Source of the DNA: Photobacterium sp. TLY01
GTDB lineage: Bacteria; Pseudomonadota; Gammaproteobacteria; Enterobacterales; Vibrionaceae
Reading direction: 5' to 3'
NCBI RefSeq assembly: GCF_021432065.1
Contig: NZ_CP090365.1
Location: 744,001 to 808,000 of the forward strand
Length of the DNA: 64,000 nucleotides
How positions within the stretch are numbered: position 1 is the first letter of the stretch; each line of letters starts with the position of its first letter. A program made the position numbers and the translations under genes. The notes under the pieces are model-generated. The model saw nothing but the letters and a program-made list of their open reading frames with translations, searched no databases and was not told where the DNA came from. Shown here one piece after another: positions 7,733-15,133 of this stretch.

Positions 7733-7765
7733 GGGCCGTCGAAAGGCGGCCCTTTCATTGTTTTT
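7733..7765 (+). terminator. terminator after subunit 2
   Basis: GGGCCG and CGGCCC flank an 8-nt loop and are followed by TTTCATTGTTTTT. It separates the structural genes from the peptidase gene and should lower expression of the latter by readthrough. Confidence 0.8.
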
Positions 7766-7811
7766 ATCTATGGTGCCTTTTCATACTCAGAGGCTCCCCG
7801 ATAGATAAAAA
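7761..7811 (+). repeat. long-range inverted repeat in peptidase leader
   Basis: Perfect 11-nt arms TTTTTATCTAT (7761-7771) and ATAGATAAAAA (7801-7811) around a 29-nt interior that itself contains a GCCT/AGGC pairing. It overlaps the T tract of the upstream terminator and lies ~60 nt before the C39 gene, so alternative folding with that terminator is possible. Confidence 0.55.
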
Positions 7812-7873
7812 TGATTTCCTGCCTGACGACATTAAGAACAGCGTCGGGTTAAAAACTGAAAAAGGGTGTGGTG

Positions 7874-8554
7874 ATGAAAATAAAACTGGCAACCCTGGCA
7901 CTGGCAGGATTCATGGTCAGCACAACCGTCAGTGCGCTGGATTATTTCCCAAGCCGAGGCGCATACAACGTCAAAGTGCAAAGTTACCAGGAGAAACTCT
8001 TTGGTGATGTGATGCGCCAGCAGTACGACTTTAGTTGTGGTTCTGCGGCGGTGGCTTCACTGATGACGTATCATTACGGCATTGAGACCAGTGAAAATAC
8101 GGTATTCAAATCGATGTTTGAGAAGGGAGATCCTGAAAAAATTGAGAAACAGGGATTTTCCATGTTCGATATGAAGAACTATATGCAGTCTGTTGGCCTG
8201 GATGCGAATGGCTACCGTCTGCCCCTGGAGAAGTTTAAAACCCTTGGGGTTCCCGCCATTACCATTGTTAATTTCGATGGCTACATGCACTTTGTCGTCA
8301 TTAAGGGGATCAACAGCGAACAAATTATATTGGGCGATCCGTCACGTGGCACCATGGTGATGAAGCTCAGTGAATTTAAACCTTATTATCGCGGCTCGGT
8401 ATTGCTGGTCAAAAACAAAGTCAAAGAAGGGCGCGAAAGTTTTATCACTCAGGAAAACTACAGTGTGTACAATCCTTCACCAGTGTCTGATGCTGTTGCA
8501 AGGGACTCGCTGTCAACGTTCAGTATTACATTGCCGGGTACAAACGATTACTAA
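7874..8554 (+). CDS. C39 family cysteine peptidase (FapD-like)
   Basis: A 226-aa stand-alone C39 peptidase with a Sec signal peptide (~1-21). The papain-like catalytic set is visible: oxyanion Gln at 49-50, Cys55 in YDFSCGSAAV, His139 in GYMHFVVIKG and Asp155 in LGDPSRG. No ABC-transporter domain is attached. In Pseudomonas Fap operons a similar free C39 protein, FapD, is needed for amyloid assembly. The ATG at 7874 is preferred to two adjacent in-frame GTG codons because AGGG lies 7 nt upstream. Only 15 bp separate it from the next gene, so the two form an operon. Likely substrates are the secreted proteins of this locus. Confidence 0.85.
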   Translation: MKIKLATLALAGFMVSTTVSALDYFPSRGAYNVKVQSYQEKLFGDVMRQQYDFSCGSAAVASLMTYHYGIETSENTVFKSMFEKGDPEKIEKQGFSMFDMKNYMQSVGLDANGYRLPLEKFKTLGVPAITIVNFDGYMHFVVIKGINSEQIILGDPSRGTMVMKLSEFKPYYRGSVLLVKNKVKEGRESFITQENYSVYNPSPVSDAVARDSLSTFSITLPGTNDY

Positions 8555-8569
8555 AAGGCAGAGGCTAGT

Positions 8570-9097
8570 ATGAACAAGCTATCTTACTATGTTGTTGCAG
8601 CCACCCTGAGCGGTGCTGCAGTCATGGCCAATACTTCCGCAAGTGCTTTCACCAAGCCCTCGAGTTTGCTGACACTCAATGACTCGGGCATGATTGCCAT
8701 GACACAGTCGGAGATGTCTGCTATCCGAGGGGGCTTCTCGGCGGAAGGTTCGCTGATCAGTATCGGGCTGAGCATTATCACCGCCCTCAATGGCGAAGAG
8801 ATTCTGCGCTCACACATTGCCAACTTCACGATTAGTAATGGGGTGCTCTCAACCACGGCAGGATCAGCCTATTCAAGCGGTGAGATGCTTACGTTGAAAC
8901 AGGTGGGGGATAACAACTCGTTCGAGCGGCCCAGTTTATTACCCAACAGCATTATGCAGGTGGTACAAAACAGCCTGGATGGCAGCTCAATTCGTATTGA
9001 GAGAAACATAGACATTGATGCTGATATTAATGGCTATATCCAGCAGAGTGTCCTGAAAAGCCGACTCGAGAATGCGATTTTGCATACAGGATATTGA
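8570..9097 (+). CDS. secreted amyloid-associated protein with double-glycine motif (FapE-like position)
   Basis: A 175-aa secreted protein of no recognised family. A signal peptide (~1-26) precedes SEMSAIRGG (47-55), which has the same S-x-M-x3-R-G-G pattern as the small protein at 6661-6993. The middle is Ser/Leu/Ile-rich, and MQVVQNSLDGSS near residue ~130 weakly recalls the QN-containing C-terminal block of the subunits. In the Fap order the gene after the C39 peptidase is fapE, a minor fibril component, but similarity to FapE is by position only. Followed by a strong terminator. Confidence 0.6.
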   Translation: MNKLSYYVVAATLSGAAVMANTSASAFTKPSSLLTLNDSGMIAMTQSEMSAIRGGFSAEGSLISIGLSIITALNGEEILRSHIANFTISNGVLSTTAGSAYSSGEMLTLKQVGDNNSFERPSLLPNSIMQVVQNSLDGSSIRIERNIDIDADINGYIQQSVLKSRLENAILHTGY

Positions 9098-9130
9098 TAG
9101 CATTTCCTTGTTATTTATCGTATCAGTATC

Positions 9131-9159
9131 AAGGTACAGCAGGCTGCTGTACCTTTTTT
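9131..9159 (+). terminator. strong intrinsic terminator
   Basis: AAGGTACAGC and GCTGTACCTT pair around AGGCT, followed by six T. It ends the peptidase operon. The remaining ~210 bp to the regulator gene are AT-rich and hold no ORF; they presumably carry the regulator promoter. Confidence 0.9.
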
Positions 9160-9370
9160 GTATGCAGCTTTGTCCAGCCAGGGATACGATCGTAAAAAGT
9201 TCCAGAAATACTTCGATTCTTAAACTGCTGAAAACTGACTGATTATGTTGTGAACACTTGCTTCTTGAGACAATTCTTACTATTGATACCACACGGATCA
9301 GAGCTTTCTTGCCTATATTTTCAAATGAACATCAATAATAAATGTGCATTGAAATTGAAGGTGACTTCTG

Positions 9371-10717
9371 ATGGTAGCTCAATGTCAAAATAAAGCACTA
9401 AATGGCAGACTAGTGGCAATAGGATGTAACTACGAGCCTTGGATAGCGCTTCTCGAACAGTCAGGTTGGAAAACCCAGTGCTGTTATGACTTAAGAACGG
9501 TTGATTCAATCCTGGAAGAATTCAGCCCATGTATCTGTATTGTTGATTTAAGCAATAATGATTTTAGCTTAAACAGCATCTCTTTGAGGGCAAATAAAAC
9601 CAAACAAGTGAGATGGATTGCACTGATCAAAAAAGAGCAATTGAAAACAGATGCCATATGTCAGTTTATCAATAACTTTTGTGTCGACTATTTTACTGTC
9701 CCTGTACCGGGCAGCCACCTGCTGGATACTGTTGGTCATCAGTTAGGCATGCTGGATATTGAATCCAGTTCCTGGCATGAGATCACCACTCAGCATGAAA
9801 TGGGTTTGTTTGGTGAGTCAAAAACAATCAAACAATTACGTGACATGGTTCGTCGTGTGGCGTTAACGGAAGTGAACGTGTTTCTTACCGGGGAGAATGG
9901 CACGGGTAAAGAGCTGATAGCCAAATCGATTCATAATCTGTCCAAACGTAAACATGCCCCCTTTGTAACAATTAACTGCGGGGCGCTCAGCAAAGATGAT
10001 GAAAAGCTGAACTTCCTGAGGCATGTATCCAGGTTGGATGAGGAAGGGGCAGGTTTTAACGGCACCATCATGCTGGACAATGTGGAAGAGTTGACTAAAG
10101 AATTTCAGGAATTGCTCCTGTCCTTTATTCAGGCACCCGGCAGTGATTCACTGGACGGCGATTCAGCATGCGATGTTCGTATTATTGCGGCAACCAGCGC
10201 TGATCTGGACGCTTTGGTGGCGAAAGGGGAATTCAGCAAAGAATTGTTCTATCGTCTGAATGTTTTCCACATCAAAGTCCCCACTTTGCGTGAGCGTGGT
10301 TCTGATATTTTCTTGTTAGCAGAAACTTTTCTGCAGAAGTTCGCCAAGGAATACAGCACGATGGCATCGAGTTTCTCGGAAGACTCCAAGCAACTCTTGC
10401 TGCGCTACAGTTGGCCAGGCAATGTCCGGGAGCTGATTAATCAGGTCAAACGGGCAGCATTGCTGGCGGAGGGGAACGAGGTAAGGGCTGAGCATTTTGA
10501 TTTGCCCAGCAAGGCAAATTTCAAGCAAAGCCTGCGAAATATTAAGGATGAAGCAGAAAAAGACGTGTTGGTGGCGGTACTGGAAACGCATCGGGGTCAG
10601 GTTGCTTCGGCGGCCAAAGATCTGGGTGTGTCCCGTGCCACCATGTACCGGCTGCTGAACAAGCACAATATTGTGCCTGATGTACGCCACTACAACTCGC
10701 CGTTTATGCGTGAGTAA
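9371..10717 (+). CDS. VpsR-like AAA+ transcription regulator (atypical bacterial enhancer-binding protein)
   Basis: A 448-aa regulator: N-terminal receiver-like domain (~1-128) with Asp59 in IVDLSNN and the VpsR-like stretches QVRWIALI and CQFINNFCVDYF; AAA+ domain (~145-375) with Walker A GENGTGKE (174-181); Fis-type HTH at ~410-433 (SAAKDLGVSRATMYRLLNKH). The sigma-54 contact motif GAFTGA is missing between 205 and 230, and Walker B reads IMLDNV with Asn for the usual Glu. V. cholerae VpsR likewise has a key Asp59, works with sigma-70 and binds cyclic-di-GMP. That makes this a biofilm-type activator, probably of the adjacent amyloid-like genes. AAGGTG precedes the ATG. Confidence 0.85.
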   Translation: MVAQCQNKALNGRLVAIGCNYEPWIALLEQSGWKTQCCYDLRTVDSILEEFSPCICIVDLSNNDFSLNSISLRANKTKQVRWIALIKKEQLKTDAICQFINNFCVDYFTVPVPGSHLLDTVGHQLGMLDIESSSWHEITTQHEMGLFGESKTIKQLRDMVRRVALTEVNVFLTGENGTGKELIAKSIHNLSKRKHAPFVTINCGALSKDDEKLNFLRHVSRLDEEGAGFNGTIMLDNVEELTKEFQELLLSFIQAPGSDSLDGDSACDVRIIAATSADLDALVAKGEFSKELFYRLNVFHIKVPTLRERGSDIFLLAETFLQKFAKEYSTMASSFSEDSKQLLLRYSWPGNVRELINQVKRAALLAEGNEVRAEHFDLPSKANFKQSLRNIKDEAEKDVLVAVLETHRGQVASAAKDLGVSRATMYRLLNKHNIVPDVRHYNSPFMRE

Positions 10718-10736
10718 TCCTTAAGCTGGACGTACA

Positions 10737-10770
10737 ACACCCCGCACCCAGGTGCGGGGTGTTTGTTTTT
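10737..10770 (+). terminator. terminator of the VpsR-like gene
   Basis: Perfect 12-bp inverted repeat ACACCCCGCACC / GGTGCGGGGTGT with 2-nt centre, followed by TTGTTTTT. Confidence 0.9.
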
Positions 10771-10795
10771 ACAGACTTGAATCGGATGAGATTGT

Positions 10796-10924
10796 TTAGT
10801 GAGACAACAGAATGATTTCGTTGTGCTCATCTGAATCTGTATTGGTGTAGACACACTCAGGCTGGTCAACCATAAGCTCATCCATGGTTGGCACAACGAG
10901 TGTTGCCAGGTTGATACTGTCCAT
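10796..10924 (-). CDS. small acidic protein, hypothetical (42 aa)
   Basis: A 42-codon ORF (MDSINLATLVVP...EIILLSH) with AAGGA 7 nt before its ATG, on the strand opposite the VpsR-like gene and sharing its terminator region. The product is acidic, rich in Asp/Glu, without a signal peptide or membrane segment. I do not recognise it. The good ribosome site, clean frame and ~155 bp of upstream AT-rich sequence support it as real. It could also be fortuitous. Confidence 0.45.
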   Translation of the reverse strand: MDSINLATLVVPTMDELMVDQPECVYTNTDSDEHNEIILLSH

Positions 10925-11082
10925 TTGTGTTCCTTACTGCTTATCGTTTACTACTAAACATGGTTTCTGCCGCTGTCTGCCAGAAACACTAGGTGTTTGA
11001 GATGACATTACCATGACAACGGCGCGATGTGCAGAGTCGTTTGTTTATCATTGACACCTGTTCACAAATAAGCCGCTCTTGT

Positions 11083-12102
11083 TTACCCCGCTTCAGGACC
11101 GCCCTTCGGCTGCAACTGTATTTTCAGTATCAGCGGGCAGTGATCCGACAGCGTCAGGCGACGGACATCTTCGCGGGAAAACGGGTACTGGGAAACGTTT
11201 CCCTGTCTGAGGGTATTGGCAATATCAGCAGACGCCACGAAGTGGTCGATCAGGGCGGTATATCGCCGGTATTCTGGCTGAGCTCCTGAGCGGTTCAGGC
11301 GAACATAGCATGAGGCGTTCACGTCTTTTGTCAGCAGATGGACAGAATGGCGATCTGAAGAAGAAGCGCTCAGGGAGCGATACAGCCAGTCACCGCTGTC
11401 GGCCATGCGGTGATTAAAATCGCCGCTGATCAAAAACGATTCATTCGCCGCCAGACGTTGTTCGATCCATTTTTTCAGGACGCCAGCCTGATAGCTCAGG
11501 ACACGGCAGGAGGCAGATTGCCTGCTGATTTTACTGGTATAGCAGCCGGACTTTAAATGCACACTGAGCAGGTGGATTGGCGGGCCTGAGGGAGGATGAA
11601 CAATCACATAGGCGCCGTAGCGAAGGCGACCTTTTCTGGCTTGCTCGCCTGACTTGGGTGCGGTGCGGATATTGAGACTGGCGATATCCTGCGGGTCGCT
11701 GACGGTGAGGGAGTTCCGGATAGCAAAACCAGTGTACTGATTACCGTCTCTGAAACTTTCGCCGGTTTTGGTGTGGCGATCGGAAAGATACAGCGAATAC
11801 TGATCTTTGGGCAAAATATGCCGGACGGCTTCCTGACTGTCTGCTTCCTGAAAGGCAATAATGTCCGGCGATACCCGGTGAATCACGTCAGCAAAGTAGG
11901 CATAGTCGGCATCGGTACGCTTCACCCGCGTCGTGCCAAACCATTCCAGATTCCAGCTCATGATGGTGAGCGATGACTGCTGTGGCTGTTCGCGGGTAAG
12001 AAAGGACAGGGTATCTGATGCCTGACTGAAAAAACTGCAACAGAGGATCAGGAAAAGCATCATCCTGAACCTTGTTATCACTCTGTGTACCCCTGCCGCC
12101 AT
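11083..12102 (-). CDS. secreted endonuclease/exonuclease/phosphatase family protein
   Basis: A 339-aa EEP-superfamily hydrolase. The start at 12102 is chosen because AGGAG lies 8 nt upstream; it gives a signal peptide whose core is MMLFLILCCSFF. Family motifs are in order: MSWNLEWFG (~50), IIAFQEAD (metal-binding Glu, ~85), LLSVHLKSGC (~185), SGDFNHR (~235) and the terminal SDHCPL (~320). Substrate may be nucleic acid, inositol phosphate or a phosphodiester; the sequence does not decide. Exported, so possibly scavenging extracellular DNA. It is divergent from the anaerobic ribonucleotide reductase genes. Confidence 0.85.
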   Translation of the reverse strand: MAAGVHRVITRFRMMLFLILCCSFFSQASDTLSFLTREQPQQSSLTIMSWNLEWFGTTRVKRTDADYAYFADVIHRVSPDIIAFQEADSQEAVRHILPKDQYSLYLSDRHTKTGESFRDGNQYTGFAIRNSLTVSDPQDIASLNIRTAPKSGEQARKGRLRYGAYVIVHPPSGPPIHLLSVHLKSGCYTSKISRQSASCRVLSYQAGVLKKWIEQRLAANESFLISGDFNHRMADSGDWLYRSLSASSSDRHSVHLLTKDVNASCYVRLNRSGAQPEYRRYTALIDHFVASADIANTLRQGNVSQYPFSREDVRRLTLSDHCPLILKIQLQPKGGPEAG

Positions 12103-12163
12103 CCGACGCGCTCCTGCACTGAAATGAAACACTTCTCAAAGTGTAACCGACAATCCAGCATTC

Positions 12164-12177
12164 CTGATTCAGATCAA
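12164..12177 (+). promoter_or_regulatory. FNR/CRP-type site upstream of nrdD
   Basis: CTGAT-TCAG-ATCAA matches the FNR consensus TTGAT-N4-ATCAA at 9 of 10 positions. It lies ~100 bp upstream of the nrdD start. Oxygen-dependent FNR activation of anaerobic ribonucleotide reductase is known in Escherichia coli and fits the gene. Confidence 0.55.
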
Positions 12178-12267
12178 AGCAAAGCTGCGGCATCTGTCGC
12201 TTAATGCACCACATATAGTGTTTTTCGATAATAAAAAATCGCTTATTTTGTGTTTGTGGGGTGTGTG

Positions 12268-14136
12268 GTGACAGTGAACAAGGACAGCGACAACAGGCTG
12301 GAAGCGATGTTGCAGGATATTCGCGGACTGATGGGGCAAACCCATGCCGAACTGCTGAATGAAAACGCGAACAAAGACAGCAGAGTGATTCCCACCCAGC
12401 GGGATTTATTAGCCGGAATCGTGGCCAGGCATTATGCCCGCCAATTTCTGCTGCCTCAGGATATTGCCGAGGCGCACGACAGCGGCGATCTGCACTTTCA
12501 TGATCTGGATTATGCGCCATTTTTTCCGATGTTTAACTGCATGCTGATCGATCTGGAGACCATGCTGAGCCAGGGCTTCAAAATGGGGAATGCCGATATT
12601 GCCACGCCCCGGTCAATTTCAACGGCGACAGCGGTGACAGCCCAGATTATTGCTCAGGTTGCCAGCCATATTTATGGCGGTACCACGGTCAATCGTATTG
12701 ATGAAGTGCTGGCACCTTATGTCACCAGCAGTTATCAAAAACATCTGGCGGTGGCACGGGAATGGGAGATCCCCGATGCCAGAGCGTATGCCAGACAGAG
12801 AACTGAAAAAGAATGCTTTGATGCTTTTCAGTCACTGGAATATGAAGTGAATACCCTGCATACCGCCAATGGGCAGACGCCTTTTGTTACGTTTGGTTTT
12901 GGTCTTGGCACGTCCTGGGAATCGCGCCTGATCCAGGAATCGATCCTGAAAAACCGCATTGCCGGCCTGGGAAAAAACAGAAAAACTGCTGTGTTTCCCA
13001 AACTGGTGTTTGCCATTCAAGCAGGCATCAATCATCAACCGTCTGACAGTAATTATGATATCAAGCAGCTTGCGCTGCTGTGCGCGTCAAAACGTATGTA
13101 TCCCGATATTCTGAATGTCGAACAGGTTGAAGCGGTGACGGGCTCGTTCAAAACGCCCATGGGTTGCCGCAGTTTTCTGGACCGCTTTGAAACCGATGGC
13201 AAGCTGGTACATGAAGGGCGCTGTAATCTGGGGGTGGTCAGTCTGAATCTGCCGCGTATTGCGCTGGAAGCTGGGGGGCAGGAAGCGGTTTTCTATCAGT
13301 TACTGGCAGCACGTTTACAGCTCGCCAGAGCAGCACTGGCGTACCGGATATCATCGTTAAACGGCGTGAAAGCCAAAGTGGCCCCCATTTTGTACATGGA
13401 AGGGGCCTGCGGCGTCCGGCTTGGCCCTGAAGACGAAGTCAGCGATTTGTTCCGCCACGGCCGGGCATCGGTTTCCCTGGGCTATATTGGCTTACATGAA
13501 ACCATCAATGCCCTGTATGGCAGTGATGTGCATATTTTTGACTGCCAGAAACGGCAGGAAAAAGCACTGGCCATCGTTCGTTTTCTGCGACAAGCCGTGG
13601 ACAGCTGGAAGCAGGAAACCGGTTACGGATACAGTCTCTATTCCACGCCCAGTGAAAACCTGTGCAGCCGTTTTTGCGCGCTGGACAGAAAGCAGTTTGG
13701 TGAGGTGAAAGGGGTGACGGATAAAGGGTATTACACCAACAGTTTTCATCTGGATGTCGAAAAGAAAGTCACCCCATACGACAAAATCGATTTTGAAATG
13801 GCGTACCCCGCAGTGTCCAGCGGGGGATTCATCTGCTACGGCGAATACCCGAATCTGCAGCATAATCTGGAAGCACTTGAGAACGTGTGGGATTACAGCT
13901 ATGCCCGGGTGCCGTACTACGGGACAAATACCCCGATTGATGAATGCTACGATTGTGGCTTCACCGGGGAATTTCGATGTACCAGCAAGGGGTTTACCTG
14001 CCCGGCATGCGGGAACGGAGAGCCTGCCAGAGTGTCTGTGACTCGACGAGTTTGCGGCTATCTTGGCAGCCCGGATGCCCGGCCTTTCAATGCCGGCAAG
14101 CAGGAAGAAGTCCGTCGTCGTGTCAAACATCTGTAA
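12268..14136 (+). CDS. nrdD: anaerobic ribonucleoside-triphosphate reductase, lacking ATP cone
   Basis: Class III ribonucleotide reductase, 622 aa, reducing NTPs to dNTPs by a glycyl radical in anaerobic cells. The catalytic body is very close to E. coli NrdD from LLNENANKDS onward. The C-terminal zinc site (CYDCGF...CPACGN) and glycyl-radical loop RVCGYLGSPDARPFN are intact. E. coli NrdD is 712 aa and begins with a ~90-residue ATP-cone regulatory domain; that domain is absent here, and no frame upstream encodes it. The start is a GTG, uncertain among several clustered GTG codons (12250-12274); 12268 has GGGG 6 nt upstream. nrdG follows 15 bp downstream. Confidence 0.93.
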   Translation: MTVNKDSDNRLEAMLQDIRGLMGQTHAELLNENANKDSRVIPTQRDLLAGIVARHYARQFLLPQDIAEAHDSGDLHFHDLDYAPFFPMFNCMLIDLETMLSQGFKMGNADIATPRSISTATAVTAQIIAQVASHIYGGTTVNRIDEVLAPYVTSSYQKHLAVAREWEIPDARAYARQRTEKECFDAFQSLEYEVNTLHTANGQTPFVTFGFGLGTSWESRLIQESILKNRIAGLGKNRKTAVFPKLVFAIQAGINHQPSDSNYDIKQLALLCASKRMYPDILNVEQVEAVTGSFKTPMGCRSFLDRFETDGKLVHEGRCNLGVVSLNLPRIALEAGGQEAVFYQLLAARLQLARAALAYRISSLNGVKAKVAPILYMEGACGVRLGPEDEVSDLFRHGRASVSLGYIGLHETINALYGSDVHIFDCQKRQEKALAIVRFLRQAVDSWKQETGYGYSLYSTPSENLCSRFCALDRKQFGEVKGVTDKGYYTNSFHLDVEKKVTPYDKIDFEMAYPAVSSGGFICYGEYPNLQHNLEALENVWDYSYARVPYYGTNTPIDECYDCGFTGEFRCTSKGFTCPACGNGEPARVSVTRRVCGYLGSPDARPFNAGKQEEVRRRVKHL

Positions 14137-14151
14137 CAGGCGGGAGCGGGT

Positions 14152-14658
14152 GTGAACTATCATCAATACTATCACTGCGATGTGGTCAACGGGCCTGGGA
14201 CGCGCTGTACTTTGTTTGTCTCAGGCTGTGAGCATCAGTGCCGGGGCTGCTATAACCAATCGACCTGGCCGGTCACAAGTGGCAAGCCTTTTGATCAGCT
14301 CATGGAAGATACCATCATTGCTGATTTGCAGGACACGCGTATCCCGCGCCGGGGGTTGTCCCTGTCCGGGGGCGATCCGCTCCATCCGGCCAATCTGGAC
14401 AGCATTCGTCAATTAGTCAGACGGGTCAGACACGAATGCCCGGATAAGGATATCTGGCTGTGGACCGGGTATCGGTTGGAGACATTGACCGCGGCTCAAA
14501 AACGGGTGACGGCTGATATCGATGTGATGATTGATGGCCCCTTTGTTCAGTCGCTCCATCAGGCGTCACTGCGCTGGCGGGGCAGCAGTAACCAGCGGAT
14601 ACTGTGCCAAAGTGAGCCGTCAGGTACATGGATCGAAATGAACAATGATCAACAGTGA
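14152..14658 (+). CDS. nrdG: anaerobic ribonucleotide reductase activating protein
   Basis: Radical-SAM activase that generates the glycyl radical on NrdD, 168 aa. The CX3CX2C iron-sulfur motif is CEHQCRGC (~25-32), preceded by NGPGTRCTLFVSG; SLSGGDPLHP (~66-75) is the SAM-binding GGxP-type block. GTG start with a GGGAG-like site upstream. It lies 15 bp after nrdD in the same operon and is slightly longer than E. coli NrdG (154 aa). Confidence 0.95.
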   Translation: MNYHQYYHCDVVNGPGTRCTLFVSGCEHQCRGCYNQSTWPVTSGKPFDQLMEDTIIADLQDTRIPRRGLSLSGGDPLHPANLDSIRQLVRRVRHECPDKDIWLWTGYRLETLTAAQKRVTADIDVMIDGPFVQSLHQASLRWRGSSNQRILCQSEPSGTWIEMNNDQQ

Positions 14659-14665
14659 TGAGATT

Positions 14666-14693
14666 AACCCATTCAATTTTCATGGGTTTTATT
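14666..14693 (+). terminator. terminator after nrdDG
   Basis: AACCCAT and ATGGGTT flank a 9-nt loop, followed by TTATT. A modest stem, but well placed 8 nt after the nrdG stop. Confidence 0.55.
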
Positions 14694-14868
14694 GATAATT
14701 GCTAAAGTTATCCACTGTTTCTGTGCATAACTGTGGGAAAACGCGGTGCATGAATGGCAAGCAGGTGGATAAATGTCTGCTGAAAACACTGGCCCGTGCT
14801 GGGCTTGGCGGGGAATTTTCGCTACACTTCGCCCCCCGATTCAAACCAAGAACAATCTGAGTCCTGCT

Positions 14869-15132
14869 ATGTCACGAACCATTATTTACACTTATCAAGA
14901 TCAGGAAAAGCACATCAGTTTTTCCTACAGCCAGTTTCGCTCCATTCATGAGGCGGTTGCCGCTGCAGAAGGAATTGATTTAACGGCATACCTGAAAATG
15001 GAACAGCAGGTCGAAGCTGTGTCCAGCGGCGAGAAGGCGGTGAGAGACTTTCGTGACAGCCACTTTCGTAAGCTGGGGTTTGGCAAAATAACGCTGGCAC
15101 CCAAACAGCATCGTGGCATTGGTGAAAAATAA
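14869..15132 (+). CDS. DUF2960 family protein
   Basis: An 87-aa protein of DUF2960, a small family largely confined to Vibrionaceae and relatives; function unknown. Family features are the start MSRTIIYTYQ, EAAxAEGIDLTxYLxMEQ and AVRDFRDSHFRKLGF. The frame is open upstream to 14773, but that extension matches no family member. The stop lies 1 bp from the convergent ceramidase-like gene, so no terminator fits between them. Confidence 0.85.
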   Translation: MSRTIIYTYQDQEKHISFSYSQFRSIHEAVAAAEGIDLTAYLKMEQQVEAVSSGEKAVRDFRDSHFRKLGFGKITLAPKQHRGIGEK

Positions 15133-15133
15133 T

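Noticed and set aside
14701..14760. DnaA box TTATCCACT near nrdG as a replication origin
   Set aside because: A single 8 of 9 match with no cluster or AT-rich unwinding element.
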